Below are positions 34,664-44,580 of a stretch of 64,000 nucleotides of DNA, in pieces. Below the pieces are notes generated by a model, which saw nothing but the letters and a program-made list of their open reading frames with translations, had not been told where the DNA came from and ran no database searches. Where the stretch lies: contig NZ_CAIWTY010000077.1 of assembly GCF_903915725.1 (NCBI RefSeq), positions 1 through 64,000 on the forward strand. Reading direction: 5' to 3'. The position numbers and the translations under genes are program-made. Origin of the DNA: an uncultured Rhodopila sp. (GTDB lineage: Bacteria > Pseudomonadota > Alphaproteobacteria > Acetobacterales > Acetobacteraceae). Each line of letters opens with the position of its first letter. Position 1 is the stretch's first letter.

Positions 34664-35152
34664 TCAGCGGGGCTTTGGGAGTCGGGAAGCCGGGGAGAAG
34701 AGAGTGCCATCGGTCTCGTCAACGCTTGAGCAAGGTAGGTTGACGGGGCTAACGGATGGGTAGGCGAGCGGTTGAGGGCGAAGGTCCCGGGACCGCCGCA
34801 CGTGTCAGCGTACCGTGCGTTGGAATCGCACCGCATCCGCCATGGCAACTATTATAAACCATTGACGCAACATAGATTTTCGCCGTTGGCGCGGGCTCGC
34901 CCGGACGCGCTCACACAAATGCTTGACCGTGATGTTTCGGGTCGGATTGCCGAGCCAATCGAGCTGTTCCGGTCCGCATCCCAACCCTTGTCAAACGACA
35001 GCAGGCGCGCGCGCGCGTGGGCGAAAACACCTCCGCCTTATTCTATCAGCGATGACGTGCCGTCCACCTGACCCCGCCGCCCCACCACCTCCCCGCTTGC
35101 CCAACGCCCCCAATCCCCCGACAATCGCCCCAACAACACGAGGACCCAAGGC
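34664..35152. other. Gene-free divergent gap between lpxR and moxR
   Basis: No convincing gene, tRNA or family repeat is visible in these 489 bases. They must contain the lpxR and moxR promoters. A short alternating tract of GC (about 35009-35021) and an AT-richer patch around 34850-34880 stand out. A GAGGA site near 35140 serves the moxR GTG start. Confidence 0.4.
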
Positions 35153-35998
35153 GTGGCCGGATTCAAGAGCACCGAAGCCTACATCGCGACCCGCGATCTC
35201 GAAGTCGCGGTCAACGCCGCCGTCACCCTCCAGCGCCCCCTGCTGGTCAAGGGCGAGCCCGGCACCGGCAAGACCGTCCTCGCGCACGAGGTCGCCCAAT
35301 CCCTCGGCTGCCCGCTGATCGAGTGGCACATCAAGTCCACCACCAAGGCGCAGCAGGGCCTGTATGAATACGACGCCGTCTCCCGCCTGCGCGACGGCCA
35401 GCTCGGCGACCCGCGGGTGCATGACATCGGCAACTATATCGTCCGCGGCAAGCTGTGGGACGCCTTCGAGGCCGACGAGCAGACCGTCGTGCTGATCGAC
35501 GAGGTCGACAAGGCCGACATCGAGTTCCCCAACGATCTGCTGCTCGAACTCGACCGCATGCAGTTCTTCGTCTACGAAACCCGCAAAACCGTTGCCGCCA
35601 AGCACCGGCCGGTGGTGATCATCACCTCGAATAATGAGAAGGAACTGCCCGACGCCTTCCTGCGCCGCTGCTTCTTCCATTATATTCGCTTCCCGGATCG
35701 TCCCACCATGGAACGGATCGTCGATGCCCACTACCCCGACATCCGCAAGGACCTCGCGCGCGAGGCGCTGAACGTGTTCTTCCAGGTGCGCGAGGTCCCC
35801 GGCCTGAAGAAGAAGCCCGCCACCTCCGAACTGCTCGACTGGCTGAAGCTGCTGATGGTGGAAGACCTCCCCGTCGAGGCGCTGCGCAGCAACGAAAAGC
35901 AGGTCGTCATTCCGCCGCTGTACGGGGCGCTGCTGAAGAACGAGCAGGATGTCCACCTGTTCGAGCGCCTCGCCTTCCTGTCGCGCCGGGGCGGCTGA
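35153..35998 (+). CDS. MoxR-type AAA+ ATPase
   Basis: The 281-residue AAA+ protein has Walker A VKGEPGTGKTVLAHE, Walker B QTVVLIDEVDKAD, sensor 1 VVIITSNNEKEL and the arginine-finger region DAFLRRCFFHYIRF. Length and the IKSTTKAQQGLYEYD segment fit the MoxR/AAA_5 subgroup that works with a VWA protein. The start is GTG, with GAGGA about 9 bases upstream. The stop overlaps the ATG of the VWA gene by one base, so the two are co-translated. Such pairs act as chaperones that insert cofactors or remodel complexes; the client is unknown. Confidence 0.88.
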   Translation: MAGFKSTEAYIATRDLEVAVNAAVTLQRPLLVKGEPGTGKTVLAHEVAQSLGCPLIEWHIKSTTKAQQGLYEYDAVSRLRDGQLGDPRVHDIGNYIVRGKLWDAFEADEQTVVLIDEVDKADIEFPNDLLLELDRMQFFVYETRKTVAAKHRPVVIITSNNEKELPDAFLRRCFFHYIRFPDRPTMERIVDAHYPDIRKDLAREALNVFFQVREVPGLKKKPATSELLDWLKLLMVEDLPVEALRSNEKQVVIPPLYGALLKNEQDVHLFERLAFLSRRGG

Positions 35999-37176
35999 TG
36001 TTCGCGCACCTCGTCCTGGGATTGCGCTCCGCCGGCCTGCCGGCCTCGATCACCGAGTATCTGACCCTGCTCGGCGCGATGAAGGCCGGCGTGGCGGAGT
36101 ACAGCGTCGATGATTTCTACTATCTGGCCCGCGCCACGCTGGTAAAAGACGAGCGTCACCTCGACAAATTCGACCGCGTCTTCGCCCAGTGCTTCAAGGG
36201 CCTGGAACCGCCCGACGGCGTCAAGGTCGAGGACCTGCCGGAGGAATGGCTGAAGAAACTGGCCGAAAAACTCCTGTCCCCGGAAGAAATGGCGAAAATC
36301 CAGTCACTCGGCGGCTTCGATGCGATCATGAACCGCCTGAAGGAACTCCTGGCGGAACAGAAAGGCCGTCACCAGGGCGGATCGAAATGGATTGGCACCG
36401 CCGGAACCTCGCCGTTCGGCGCCTATGGCTACAACCCGGAAGGCGTGCGTATCGGCCAGGACGAATCCCGCCACCGCCGCGCGGTGAAAGTCTGGGACAA
36501 GCGGGATTTCAAAGACCTCGACGACACCGTCGAACTCGGCACCCGCGGCATGAAGCTGGCATTGCGCCGCCTGCGCCGCTTCGCCCGCCAGGGTGCGGCG
36601 ACAGAACTGGACCTTCCGGACACGATCCGTTCCACCGCCAACAACGCCGGCAGCCTGGACCTGAAAATGGTGCCGGAGCGGCACAATACGGTGAAGGTGC
36701 TGCTTTTCCTCGACGTCGGCGGCTCGATGGACGACCACATCCGCCAGACCGAAGAACTGTTCTCCGCCGTGCGCAGCGAGTTCAAGCACCTGGAACATTA
36801 CTACTTCCACAACTTCCCCTATGAAAGAGTCTGGAAGCACAACCGCCGCCGCCACGACGAAACCATCCCCACCTGGCAGGTCCTGCGCACCTACGGCCCC
36901 GACTACAAGCTGATCATCGTCGGCGACGCGTCGATGAGTCCTTACGAGATCACCATGCCCGGCGGCTCGGTCGAGCATTACAACGAAGAAGCCGGCACCG
37001 TCTGGCTCGACCGCCTCGCCTCCCACTACCGCCGATCGGCGTGGCTGAACCCGATGCCGCGGCCAACCTGGGGGCACACGCGATCGATCAGCATGGTCAA
37101 CGACCTGATGGCCGGACGGATGTATCCGCTGACGGTGCATGGGATTGACGACATGACGCGGGAGTTGAGCCGGTAG
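35998..37176 (+). CDS. CoxE-like VWA-domain protein
   Basis: The 392-residue partner of the MoxR ATPase has a helical N-terminal half (residues 1-200) with a Gly-rich link (GTAGTSPFGAYGYNPEGV). Its C-terminal von Willebrand A domain has the MIDAS motif read as LFLDVGGSMDDHI, then YYFHNFPYERVW and LIIVGDASMSPYEI. The MIDAS is D-x-G-x-S rather than the usual D-x-S-x-S, as in related CoxE-like proteins. It overlaps moxR by one base. Acts in the cytoplasm; a metal-dependent client-binding role is inferred from the pair. Confidence 0.88.
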   Translation: MFAHLVLGLRSAGLPASITEYLTLLGAMKAGVAEYSVDDFYYLARATLVKDERHLDKFDRVFAQCFKGLEPPDGVKVEDLPEEWLKKLAEKLLSPEEMAKIQSLGGFDAIMNRLKELLAEQKGRHQGGSKWIGTAGTSPFGAYGYNPEGVRIGQDESRHRRAVKVWDKRDFKDLDDTVELGTRGMKLALRRLRRFARQGAATELDLPDTIRSTANNAGSLDLKMVPERHNTVKVLLFLDVGGSMDDHIRQTEELFSAVRSEFKHLEHYYFHNFPYERVWKHNRRRHDETIPTWQVLRTYGPDYKLIIVGDASMSPYEITMPGGSVEHYNEEAGTVWLDRLASHYRRSAWLNPMPRPTWGHTRSISMVNDLMAGRMYPLTVHGIDDMTRELSR

Positions 37177-37260
37177 GCGCACACGGTCGAGACGGGTGAC
37201 GTCCGCGGCACCATTGACCGCCCGAGCCGCTGTATCATGGCCGGCTCGGCCGATACTTAT

Positions 37261-37352
37261 GTGTCATGGCCGGGCTTGTCCCGGCCATCCACGACTAGCG
37301 GTGCGGGTTGACGCAAAGTCGTGGATGGCCGGACCAAGTCCGGCCATGACAC
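37261..37352. repeat. Dispersed palindromic repeat
   Basis: Arms of 36 bases (37261-37296 and 37317-37352) are complementary with two or three mismatches around a 20-base loop. Outer ends are GTGTCATGGCCGG, as in the copy at 9998-10089. It lies after the VWA gene and before convergent hpnH and could end both transcripts. Confidence 0.9.
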
Positions 37353-37414
37353 AAGATGGAATGAACAAGCCCGTATCCATGACACGGGAGCCGAGGCAAC
37401 GTCCGCGCCACCAC

Positions 37415-38575
37415 TCAATCCGCCGCATCGGCGACATCCTCAACCGGCTTCTTCTCCGCCCGGATGCGCTTGACCGCAGTCTCCACATGCCGGCTGAACA
37501 CGTATTCCGCCGGCCGCTGCTTCTCCAGCGACACATCCGGCGCCATCGGCCCCTCCGTGCGGATACCCAGCATCACCTGAGCCGCCGCCCGCCACGGCTT
37601 GCGCACCGTCTCCACCACCGCGCTCGCCTCATAGCCGGAATGCACCATGCAATCGGCGCACTTCTCATAGTTCCCGGTGCCATACCGATCCCAGTCGGTC
37701 GTCTCCATCAGCTCCTTGAACGTCTTGGCGTACCCCTCGCCCAGCAGGTAGCAGGGCCGCTGCCAGCCGAAATATGTCCGCGTCGGGTTGCCCCACGGCG
37801 TGCAATGGAACGTCTGGTTGCCGGCGAGAAAATCCAGGAACATGGAAGACTGGTTGAACGCCCACTTGCCCTTCCAGGTCCCCTTCCCTTGCCGGCTGAA
37901 AATCCCCCGGAACAGCTCCTTCGTCTTCGACCGATTGAGAAAATGCTGCTGGTCCGGCGCCCGCTCATACGCATAGCCCGGCGACACCGAAATCCCGTCC
38001 ACCCCCAGCGCCATTACGTCGTCGAAGAACGTCGCGACCTTCTCCGGCTCCGCCGTATTGAACAGCGTCGTGTTGATGATCGTCCGGAACCCGAGCCGCT
38101 TCGACTCGGCAATCGCCGCCACCGCGCGGTCGTAGACACCGTCCTGGCAGACCGAGACATCATGCTCCGCCCGCCCGCCATCCAGGTGAACCGACCAGGA
38201 GAACCATTTGCTCGGCTTGAACAAATGCATCTTCTTCTCAAGCAGCAGCGCATTGGTGCAGACGATGACGAACTTCTTGCGCGCGATCGCACCCTCGACC
38301 ACCTGGTCGATCTCCTTGTGCAGCAGCGGCTCCCCGCCGGCGATCACCACCACCGGAGCGTCGCACTCGTCCACCGCCTCCAGGCACTCGGCGACGGACA
38401 ATCGCTGGTTCAGGATCTCAGGCGGATAGTCGATCTTGCCGCAGCCGGCGCAGGCCAGGTTGCAGCGAAACAGCGGCTCCAGCATCAGCACCAGCGGGTA
38501 GCGCTTGCGGCCAATCAGATGCTGTTTGACGACATAGGCACCGACGCGGAGCGCCTGGTTCAACGGGACGGACAT
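37415..38575 (-). CDS. hpnH: Adenosyl-hopane synthase, radical SAM
   Basis: The 386-residue radical SAM enzyme joins an adenosyl group to diploptene, the first step of C35 hopanoid extension. The 4Fe-4S motif is CNLACAGC (C-x3-C-x2-C) in MLEPLFRCNLACAGCGKIDY. VIAGGEPLLHKEI, WSVHLDGGRAEHDV and SPGYAYERAPDQQHFL are HpnH hallmarks, and a C-terminal Cys pair occurs in EKCADCMVHSG. It lies 15 bases after ispH on the same strand. hpnM, hpnI and hpnJ are encoded nearby on the other strand. Confidence 0.95.
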   Translation of the reverse strand: MSVPLNQALRVGAYVVKQHLIGRKRYPLVLMLEPLFRCNLACAGCGKIDYPPEILNQRLSVAECLEAVDECDAPVVVIAGGEPLLHKEIDQVVEGAIARKKFVIVCTNALLLEKKMHLFKPSKWFSWSVHLDGGRAEHDVSVCQDGVYDRAVAAIAESKRLGFRTIINTTLFNTAEPEKVATFFDDVMALGVDGISVSPGYAYERAPDQQHFLNRSKTKELFRGIFSRQGKGTWKGKWAFNQSSMFLDFLAGNQTFHCTPWGNPTRTYFGWQRPCYLLGEGYAKTFKELMETTDWDRYGTGNYEKCADCMVHSGYEASAVVETVRKPWRAAAQVMLGIRTEGPMAPDVSLEKQRPAEYVFSRHVETAVKRIRAEKKPVEDVADAAD

Positions 38576-38590
38576 GCTGGACTGAGTTCC

Positions 38591-39520
38591 TTAAACGTCG
38601 GCGACCTGGGCGGGGAAGCGGAAGCGAACATCCTCCGCCACGCCGTCCTGCAAAGCTATATGGGTCTCGCCGAAGCGTTGCAGCCCGTCCAGCACGCCCT
38701 GCACCAGAGTCTCCGGTGCCGATGCTCCGGCGGTGACGCCGACGGAGCTGATCCCGACGAACCATTCGGCCTGCAGCGCGTCGGCATCATCGATCAGATA
38801 GGACGGCTTGCCGAGTTCGGCGCCGATTTCCCGCAACCGGTTGGAGTTGGACGAATTGCGGGAACCAACGACGAGAAGCATGTCGACGTTGTGCGCCAGG
38901 TCGCGCACCGCCTGCTGGCGGTTCTGCGTCGCATAGCAGATGTCGCGCACATCCGGCCCGATGGTGGCGGGAAAGCGCTCCATCAGCGCCTGGATAATGC
39001 CGCGGGTATCGTCCACCGACAGCGTGGTCTGGGTAATGTAGGCCAGCTTCTCCGGGTCCGCGACCTGCAGCCGCCCGACATCCGCGACCGTTTGCACCAA
39101 GTGCACCTTGCCCTGGATCTGGCCGATGACGCCTTCCACCTCCGCATGGCCGGCATGACCGATCAGGACGATTTCGCGGCCCTGCCTTGCGTACCGGCGA
39201 CCCTCGTTATGGACCTTGGCGACCAGGGGGCAGGTCGCGTCGATTACCGGCAGGCCGCGTTCGGCGGCCGCCTGCTCCACCGACTTCGGCACCCCGTGGG
39301 CGGAGAACACCGTCATCGAGCCGGGAGGAATCTCATCCAACTCATCAACAAAAACGGCGCCGCGGGTGCGCAAATCCTCCACCACGTGCCGGTTATGCAC
39401 AATCTCGTGACGAACATAGATCGGCGGCCCGAATTTCCGCAGTGCACGCTCGACGATTTCGATGGCTCTTTCCACGCCGGCGCAAAAACCGCGGGGTTGG
39501 GCGAGGACGACACGCAGCAT
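38591..39520 (-). CDS. ispH: 4-Hydroxy-3-methylbut-2-enyl diphosphate reductase
   Basis: The 309-residue iron-sulfur enzyme makes IPP and DMAPP in the last MEP-pathway step. The three cluster cysteines are in [12 protein letters not shown] (C13), [12 protein letters not shown] and [20 protein letters not shown] and [12 protein letters not shown] are further signatures. The start at 39520 ([11 protein letters not shown]) follows a CGGAGA site; upstream in-frame residues look non-coding. It forms an operon with hpnH and is divergent from ispA, so precursor supply and hopanoid extension share a control region. Confidence 0.96.
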   Translation of the reverse strand: MLRVVLAQPRGFCAGVERAIEIVERALRKFGPPIYVRHEIVHNRHVVEDLRTRGAVFVDELDEIPPGSMTVFSAHGVPKSVEQAAAERGLPVIDATCPLVAKVHNEGRRYARQGREIVLIGHAGHAEVEGVIGQIQGKVHLVQTVADVGRLQVADPEKLAYITQTTLSVDDTRGIIQALMERFPATIGPDVRDICYATQNRQQAVRDLAHNVDMLLVVGSRNSSNSNRLREIGAELGKPSYLIDDADALQAEWFVGISSVGVTAGASAPETLVQGVLDGLQRFGETHIALQDGVAEDVRFRFPAQVADV

Positions 39521-39851
39521 CACAGACAGTCTCCGAACTAATACCGGACCGCTACGGTCCCGATTAAAACCGCACAGATATCGCAGATCGACCCCCGCGC
39601 CGCAATGACGAAGCGCCGCGTTGCACGGCAACATAGGGACGCGGTCGGCGGATCGCCAAGGCGGATACGATACCGGATACGCGGTTTCGCGGCAGGCTCG
39701 ATCTTAGGGGCTTGCAATGCGTGGCTTTTCAGCAACAAGTGCCGCTTTCCGCGCGCGGGTTTGGATGCACAATCTCCGCAAGCGTGTTATCGGCGTGAAA
39801 CTTGGCTCCCGTTTGGGGGAGTCGCTGATCTCGGGGCTGGCTGTGGCTTTA

Positions 39852-40754
39852 ATGAAAATCGTACCGCCGAACGATCTGGCCGCCGAGATGGCGCGGGTGG
39901 CAGCGCTTGTGGAACAGGCCCTCGATGTGCTGCTGCCGCCGATCGAAGGCGCTGAGGGCAGGCTCGCCGAGGCGATGCGCTATGCAACGCTGAACGGCGG
40001 CAAGCGGATGCGCGGCTTCCTGGTGATGCAGACTGCCTCCTTGTTCGCCGTCTCGCAGACCTGCGCCGCGCGGGTCGCCGCCTCGGTCGAGATGCTGCAC
40101 GCCTATTCGCTGGTGCATGACGACCTGCCGGCGATGGATAACGACGATCTGCGCCGCGGCAAGCCGAGCACGCACAAGGCGTTCGATGAGGCGACCGCGA
40201 TCCTGGCCGGCGACGCGCTGCAAACCCGCGCCTTCGAAATCCTGGCCGAACCGGACACCCACTCCGATCCGCAGGCAAGATGTGAATTGGTCGCTGCGCT
40301 AGGCGCTGCATCCGGCGCGCGCGGCATGGCGGGCGGCCAGATGATCGACATGCTGGCCGAGGGCCAGACCCTGGACGCCCCGGCGGTGACCCGCCTGCAG
40401 GCACTCAAGACCGGCCGGCTGATCCAATACAGCGTCGAAGCCGGCGCCATGCTCGGCCGCGCCTCGCCACAGGATCGCCATGTTCTGGCGGCCTACGGGC
40501 GCGATATCGGTGCGGCGTTCCAGATCGCCGACGACCTGCTGGATGTCGAGGGCAGCGATGCGGACCTCGGCAAGACCGCGGGCAAGGACGAGGCGGCCGG
40601 AAAAGCGACCATGGTGGCGGTGCTGGGTGTGGAGATGGCGCGGGCGCATGCGGACATGCTGGCCAGGCAGGCCGCGGCCCACCTGGAAGGATTCGGAGAT
40701 CGTGCGGCTTACCTTCGCGAACTGGCGGCCTTTGTCGTCGCCAGGCGCAATTGA
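39852..40754 (+). CDS. ispA: Farnesyl diphosphate synthase (polyprenyl synthetase)
   Basis: The 300-residue enzyme condenses DMAPP and IPP to farnesyl diphosphate, the precursor of squalene and so of hopanoids. The first Asp-rich motif is HDDLPAMDNDDLRRG, the second is QIADDLLDVEG, and LNGGKRMRGFL holds the IPP-binding Lys-Arg. The start at 39852 (MKIVPPNDL) gives the family's usual length. The frame is open for 45 more codons upstream to an ATG at 39717, but that extension is unlike the family. dxs follows after 12 bases. Confidence 0.93.
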   Translation: MKIVPPNDLAAEMARVAALVEQALDVLLPPIEGAEGRLAEAMRYATLNGGKRMRGFLVMQTASLFAVSQTCAARVAASVEMLHAYSLVHDDLPAMDNDDLRRGKPSTHKAFDEATAILAGDALQTRAFEILAEPDTHSDPQARCELVAALGAASGARGMAGGQMIDMLAEGQTLDAPAVTRLQALKTGRLIQYSVEAGAMLGRASPQDRHVLAAYGRDIGAAFQIADDLLDVEGSDADLGKTAGKDEAAGKATMVAVLGVEMARAHADMLARQAAAHLEGFGDRAAYLRELAAFVVARRN

Positions 40755-40766
40755 ACAGGAGTTTTG

Positions 40767-42755
40767 ATGAGCCCGATTACTACCCCGCTGCTCGACCGCG
40801 TTTCCACGCCGGCCGACATGCGCAATTTCTCCATCGAGCAGCTCAAGCAGCTCGCGGATGAAGTTCGGGCCGAGACCGTTGACGCGGTATCGGTAACCGG
40901 TGGTCATTTGGGCGCATCTTTGGGCGTGGTTGAGCTGACGGTCGCGATCCACGCGGTGTTCGACACGCCAACCGACCGGGTGATCTGGGACGTCGGGCAT
41001 CAGGCCTATCCGCACAAGATCCTGACCGGACGGCGCAGCGGTATCCGCACCTTGCGCCAGGGCGGCGGGCTGTCCGGCTTCACCCGCCGGGCGGAGAGCG
41101 ACTACGACCCGTTCGGCGCAGCGCATTCCTCCACCTCGATTTCCGCCGGTCTCGGCATGGCCGTGGCGCGCGACCTGAAGGCGGAACGCTACCTCGCCGC
41201 CTCCGAGGAGGAGCGGGAGGCGCAGGGTCTGGAGAACGACCAGCGCAACGTGATCTGTATTATCGGCGATGGCTCGATGAGCGCCGGCATGGCCTACGAG
41301 GCCATGAATAATGCCGGGGCGCTGAAATCGCGGCTCATCGTCATCCTGAACGACAACGACATGTCGATCGCCCCGCCCGTCGGCGCCATGAGCGCCTACC
41401 TGTCGCGGCTGATGTCGTCCCGCAGCTTCCTTTCGCTGCGCGACCTCGCGGTCAAAATGGTGAAACGCTTCCCGCGCGGCATCGAACGCACCGCCCGCCG
41501 CGCCGAGGAATACGCCCGCGGCATCCTGACCGGCGGCACGCTGTTCGAGGAACTCGGCTTCTATTACCTGGGCCCGATCGACGGCCATAACCTGGATCAC
41601 CTGCTGCCGGTGCTGCGCAACATGCGCGAGGCCGAGGAGGCAGGGCCGATCCTGCTGCACGCGATCACCCAGAAGGGCAAGGGCTACGGCCCGGCGGAAC
41701 GCGCGCCCGACAAGTATCATGGCGTGTCGAAGTTCAACGTCATCACCGGTGAGCAGGCCAAGGCGCCGCCCGGTCCGCCAAGCTACACCAAGGTGTTTGG
41801 CGATGCGCTGTGTTCGGAAGCACGGCGCGACCCGGCCGTGGTGGCGATCACCGCGGCGATGCCGACCGGCACCGGCCTCGACAAATTTGCCGCCGAGTTC
41901 CCGGATCGCATGTTCGATGTCGGCATAGCCGAACAGCACGCCGTCACCTTCGCCGCCGGCATGGCGACCGAGGGGATGAAGCCGTTCTGCGCGATCTACT
42001 CGACGTTCCTGCAGCGCGGCTACGACCAGGTCGTGCACGACGTGGCGTTGCAATCGCTGCCGGTGCGCTTCGCCATGGACCGCGCAGGGTTCGTCGGCGC
42101 CGACGGTTCCACGCACGCCGGCAGCTTCGACCTGTCCTTCCTCGGCTGCCTGCCGAACATGGTCATCATGGCGCCGGCGGACGAAGCCGAGCTGGTCCAC
42201 ATGGTCGCCACCTCCGTTGCGATCGACGATCGTCCCAGCGCCTTCCGCTACCCGCGTGGCGAGGGCACCGGCGTGGTGCTGCCGACGGTGGGCGAAGTGC
42301 TGACCCTGGGCAAAGGCCGCGTGCTGCGCGAAGGCACCAACATCGCCATCCTGTCGCTGGGCACGCGGCTGGCCGACGCGCTCAAGGCGGCCGACGAACT
42401 GGCGGCGCGCGGTTTCCCGACCACCGTCGCCGACGCCCGCTTCGCCAAGCCGATCGATACGGCGCTGGTGGAGCAACTGGCGAAGCACCATGAGGTGCTG
42501 ATCACGATCGAAGAGGCTGCCATCGGCGGCTTCAGCGCCCAGGTGATGCAGCATCTGGCCTGGAAGGGCCTGCTGGATCACGGCCTGAAGATCCGCCCGA
42601 TGATCATGCCCGACCTGTTCCTGGATCACGATTCCCAGGCGAAGCAAATGAGTGCGGCCGGACTGTCGGCGCGTGACATCGTCAACGTGGCGCTCGCCGC
42701 CGTCGGCATCGAAGTCCCGAGCACAGGCGCCACGAAAGTCCTGACATCCAGATGA
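40767..42755 (+). CDS. dxs: 1-Deoxy-D-xylulose-5-phosphate synthase
   Basis: The 662-residue thiamine-diphosphate enzyme opens the MEP pathway from pyruvate and glyceraldehyde 3-phosphate. Motifs include [36 protein letters not shown], the ThDP site [16 protein letters not shown] with the later [12 protein letters not shown], and [16 protein letters not shown] in the pyrimidine domain. ACAGGAG lies 6 bases before the ATG. The stop overlaps the hpnM ATG by 4 bases (ATGA), coupling flux control to hopanoid genes. Confidence 0.97.
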   Translation: MSPITTPLLDRVSTPADMRNFSIEQLKQLADEVRAETVDAVSVTGGHLGASLGVVELTVAIHAVFDTPTDRVIWDVGHQAYPHKILTGRRSGIRTLRQGGGLSGFTRRAESDYDPFGAAHSSTSISAGLGMAVARDLKAERYLAASEEEREAQGLENDQRNVICIIGDGSMSAGMAYEAMNNAGALKSRLIVILNDNDMSIAPPVGAMSAYLSRLMSSRSFLSLRDLAVKMVKRFPRGIERTARRAEEYARGILTGGTLFEELGFYYLGPIDGHNLDHLLPVLRNMREAEEAGPILLHAITQKGKGYGPAERAPDKYHGVSKFNVITGEQAKAPPGPPSYTKVFGDALCSEARRDPAVVAITAAMPTGTGLDKFAAEFPDRMFDVGIAEQHAVTFAAGMATEGMKPFCAIYSTFLQRGYDQVVHDVALQSLPVRFAMDRAGFVGADGSTHAGSFDLSFLGCLPNMVIMAPADEAELVHMVATSVAIDDRPSAFRYPRGEGTGVVLPTVGEVLTLGKGRVLREGTNIAILSLGTRLADALKAADELAARGFPTTVADARFAKPIDTALVEQLAKHHEVLITIEEAAIGGFSAQVMQHLAWKGLLDHGLKIRPMIMPDLFLDHDSQAKQMSAAGLSARDIVNVALAAVGIEVPSTGATKVLTSR

Positions 42756-43384
42756 GCCGTCTGACCAGGCGCGCGCTGCTGCCTGCCGCCGTGGCGGCAG
42801 CGCTGATTTCTATCCGGGCTTCGCGCGCGCAACCGGGCGGCGATATTGGCGAGCCGCTGACCGCACTGTATGCCGCGTTGGAGTCGGCGATGCGGGCGGG
42901 TCACTCGGTGCCGTTCGTGCAGCGCTTCGACGCGCTGGCGCCGGTGGTGGACCGGGCCTTCGACCTGGATACCGTGCTCCGGGTATCGATCGGCATGCGC
43001 TGGGATGCGATGGATCCCGCGGTGCAGGCAAAGCTGCTGAAGGCCTTCCGCCGTTTCACCGTCGCCACCTATGTCGCCAATTTCGACAAGTATGACGGCG
43101 AGCGCTTTCAGGTGCTGCCCGGGTCGCGGGCCTCCGGCGCTGACAGGATCGTGCGCACCGAGATGGTCTCCGGCAACGGCGACCGCATGCGGCTGGATTA
43201 CCTGATGCGGGACGACAGCGGCACGTGGCGCATCGTCGATGTGCTGCTCGACGGGTCGATCAGCCGGGTGGCGGTGCAGCGCTCCGACTTCCGCAAGATC
43301 CTCGCCGGTGGGGACACCGATGCCCTGATCGCCAGCCTTCACCGGAAGGTCTCGGATTTGTCGGAAGGTGCGTTGAGTTCGTGA
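42752..43384 (+). CDS. hpnM: HpnM, MlaC/Ttg2D-like periplasmic hopanoid-associated protein
   Basis: The 210-residue exported protein has a signal peptide with a twin-arginine-like start ([18 protein letters not shown], cleavage near SRAQ). The mature part is MlaC-like: [36 protein letters not shown], and [19 protein letters not shown] with [16 protein letters not shown]. MlaC proteins carry phospholipids between membranes, and HpnM is thought to do similarly for hopanoids. It overlaps dxs by 4 bases and hpnI by one base. Confidence 0.92.
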   Translation: MSRLTRRALLPAAVAAALISIRASRAQPGGDIGEPLTALYAALESAMRAGHSVPFVQRFDALAPVVDRAFDLDTVLRVSIGMRWDAMDPAVQAKLLKAFRRFTVATYVANFDKYDGERFQVLPGSRASGADRIVRTEMVSGNGDRMRLDYLMRDDSGTWRIVDVLLDGSISRVAVQRSDFRKILAGGDTDALIASLHRKVSDLSEGALSS

Positions 43385-44580
43385 TGACTGTTCTGGCGAG
43401 TCTCGCCGCGGCGGTGTCCGTCATCGGGCTGCTGCAGGTTTTGGTTGCGTCCCAACTGGTGGCGCGGTTCGCGCATGCCCGCCGGGCGGAGGCGTCCTGG
43501 CGCCCGCCGGTGACGGTGCTGAAGCCGCTGCACGGCGATGAGCCGCTGCTGGAGGACGCGCTGGCGACGATCTGCCGGCAGGGCTATCCGCAGTGGCAGG
43601 TGGTGTTTGGCGTGCAGGAACCGAGCGATCCGGCCGTGGCCGTGGTTCGGCGCCTGCAGTCGCGGTTCCCGGCCTGCGACATCGTCCTGGTCATCGACCC
43701 CGCACTGCATGGCCGCAACCGCAAGGTCGGCAATCTCATCAACATGCTGCCGGCGGCGCGGCACGACGTGCTGGTGATCGCCGATTCCGATGTGCATGTG
43801 CAGCCGGACTACCTCGATCGCCTGGTCTGCGCGCTGGCCGAACCGGGCGTCGGGCTGGTAACGACGATCTACGCCGGACTACCCGCCACCAAGGCGTTGC
43901 CGGCGATGAACGGCGCCGTCCAGATCACTCAGGGCTTCCTGCCCGGCGCGATCATGGCCCGCGCCATCGGGCGGCAGGACTGCCTCGGCGCGACGATGTG
44001 CCTGCGGCGGCGCGACCTGGTGCGGTGCGGCGGTTTCCGCGGCCTGGTCGATCATCTGGCCGACGACAACGTGCTGGGCCGCAAGATCATGGGCCTCGGG
44101 TTGCGGGTCGGGCTGGCCGATACGGTGCCGCTGACCACGGTGCCGGAGGACAATTACCCCGCGCTGTTCCGCCATGAACTGCGCTGGGCGCGCACCATCC
44201 GGGCGCTGGAACCGGCGGGGTTCGCGGCCTCGGCGATGCAATATCCGCTGGCCTGGGCGCTGCTGACGATCCTGCTGTCGGGCGGCGAACTCTGGGCCTT
44301 CGGGCTGCTTGCGGCCGCATGGCTATTGCGCGCCGTCGCGGCGATCCGGGTGGACCGTGCTCTGGCGACACGGTGGAAGGGCGAAGACAGCGCGGCGCTG
44401 GCATTTCGCTGCCCGGTCTGGCTGCTGCCGGCGCGCGACCTCTTGTCCGTGGCCGTCATGGTTGCCAGCTATGGCGGACGCCAGGTGGACTGGCGGGGAT
44501 ACGGCCTGCATGCGGATACTCCGGACGCCGTCGGCTCGGCTGTCCGCTTCCATCCGATCGAGGAAATCAACGCGCGATGA
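43384..44580 (+). CDS. hpnI: HpnI hopanoid glycosyltransferase
   Basis: The 398-residue family-2 glycosyltransferase has an N-terminal membrane helix (LASLAAAVSVIGLLQVLVAS). The catalytic domain has VTVLKPLHGDEPLLEDALAT, the D-x-D region VIADSDVHVQPDY, the acceptor-region LADDNVLGRKIMG and RHELRWARTIRAL. Two C-terminal membrane segments follow. HpnI is known to attach N-acetylglucosamine to bacteriohopanetetrol. Its ATG overlaps the hpnM stop by one base and its stop overlaps the hpnJ ATG. Confidence 0.93.
   Translation: MTVLASLAAAVSVIGLLQVLVASQLVARFAHARRAEASWRPPVTVLKPLHGDEPLLEDALATICRQGYPQWQVVFGVQEPSDPAVAVVRRLQSRFPACDIVLVIDPALHGRNRKVGNLINMLPAARHDVLVIADSDVHVQPDYLDRLVCALAEPGVGLVTTIYAGLPATKALPAMNGAVQITQGFLPGAIMARAIGRQDCLGATMCLRRRDLVRCGGFRGLVDHLADDNVLGRKIMGLGLRVGLADTVPLTTVPEDNYPALFRHELRWARTIRALEPAGFAASAMQYPLAWALLTILLSGGELWAFGLLAAAWLLRAVAAIRVDRALATRWKGEDSAALAFRCPVWLLPARDLLSVAVMVASYGGRQVDWRGYGLHADTPDAVGSAVRFHPIEEINAR

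Noticed and set aside
40299-42647. Open frame of 782 codons antisense to ispA and dxs
   Set aside because: Composition of a shadow frame; dxs and ispA are unambiguous on the other strand.
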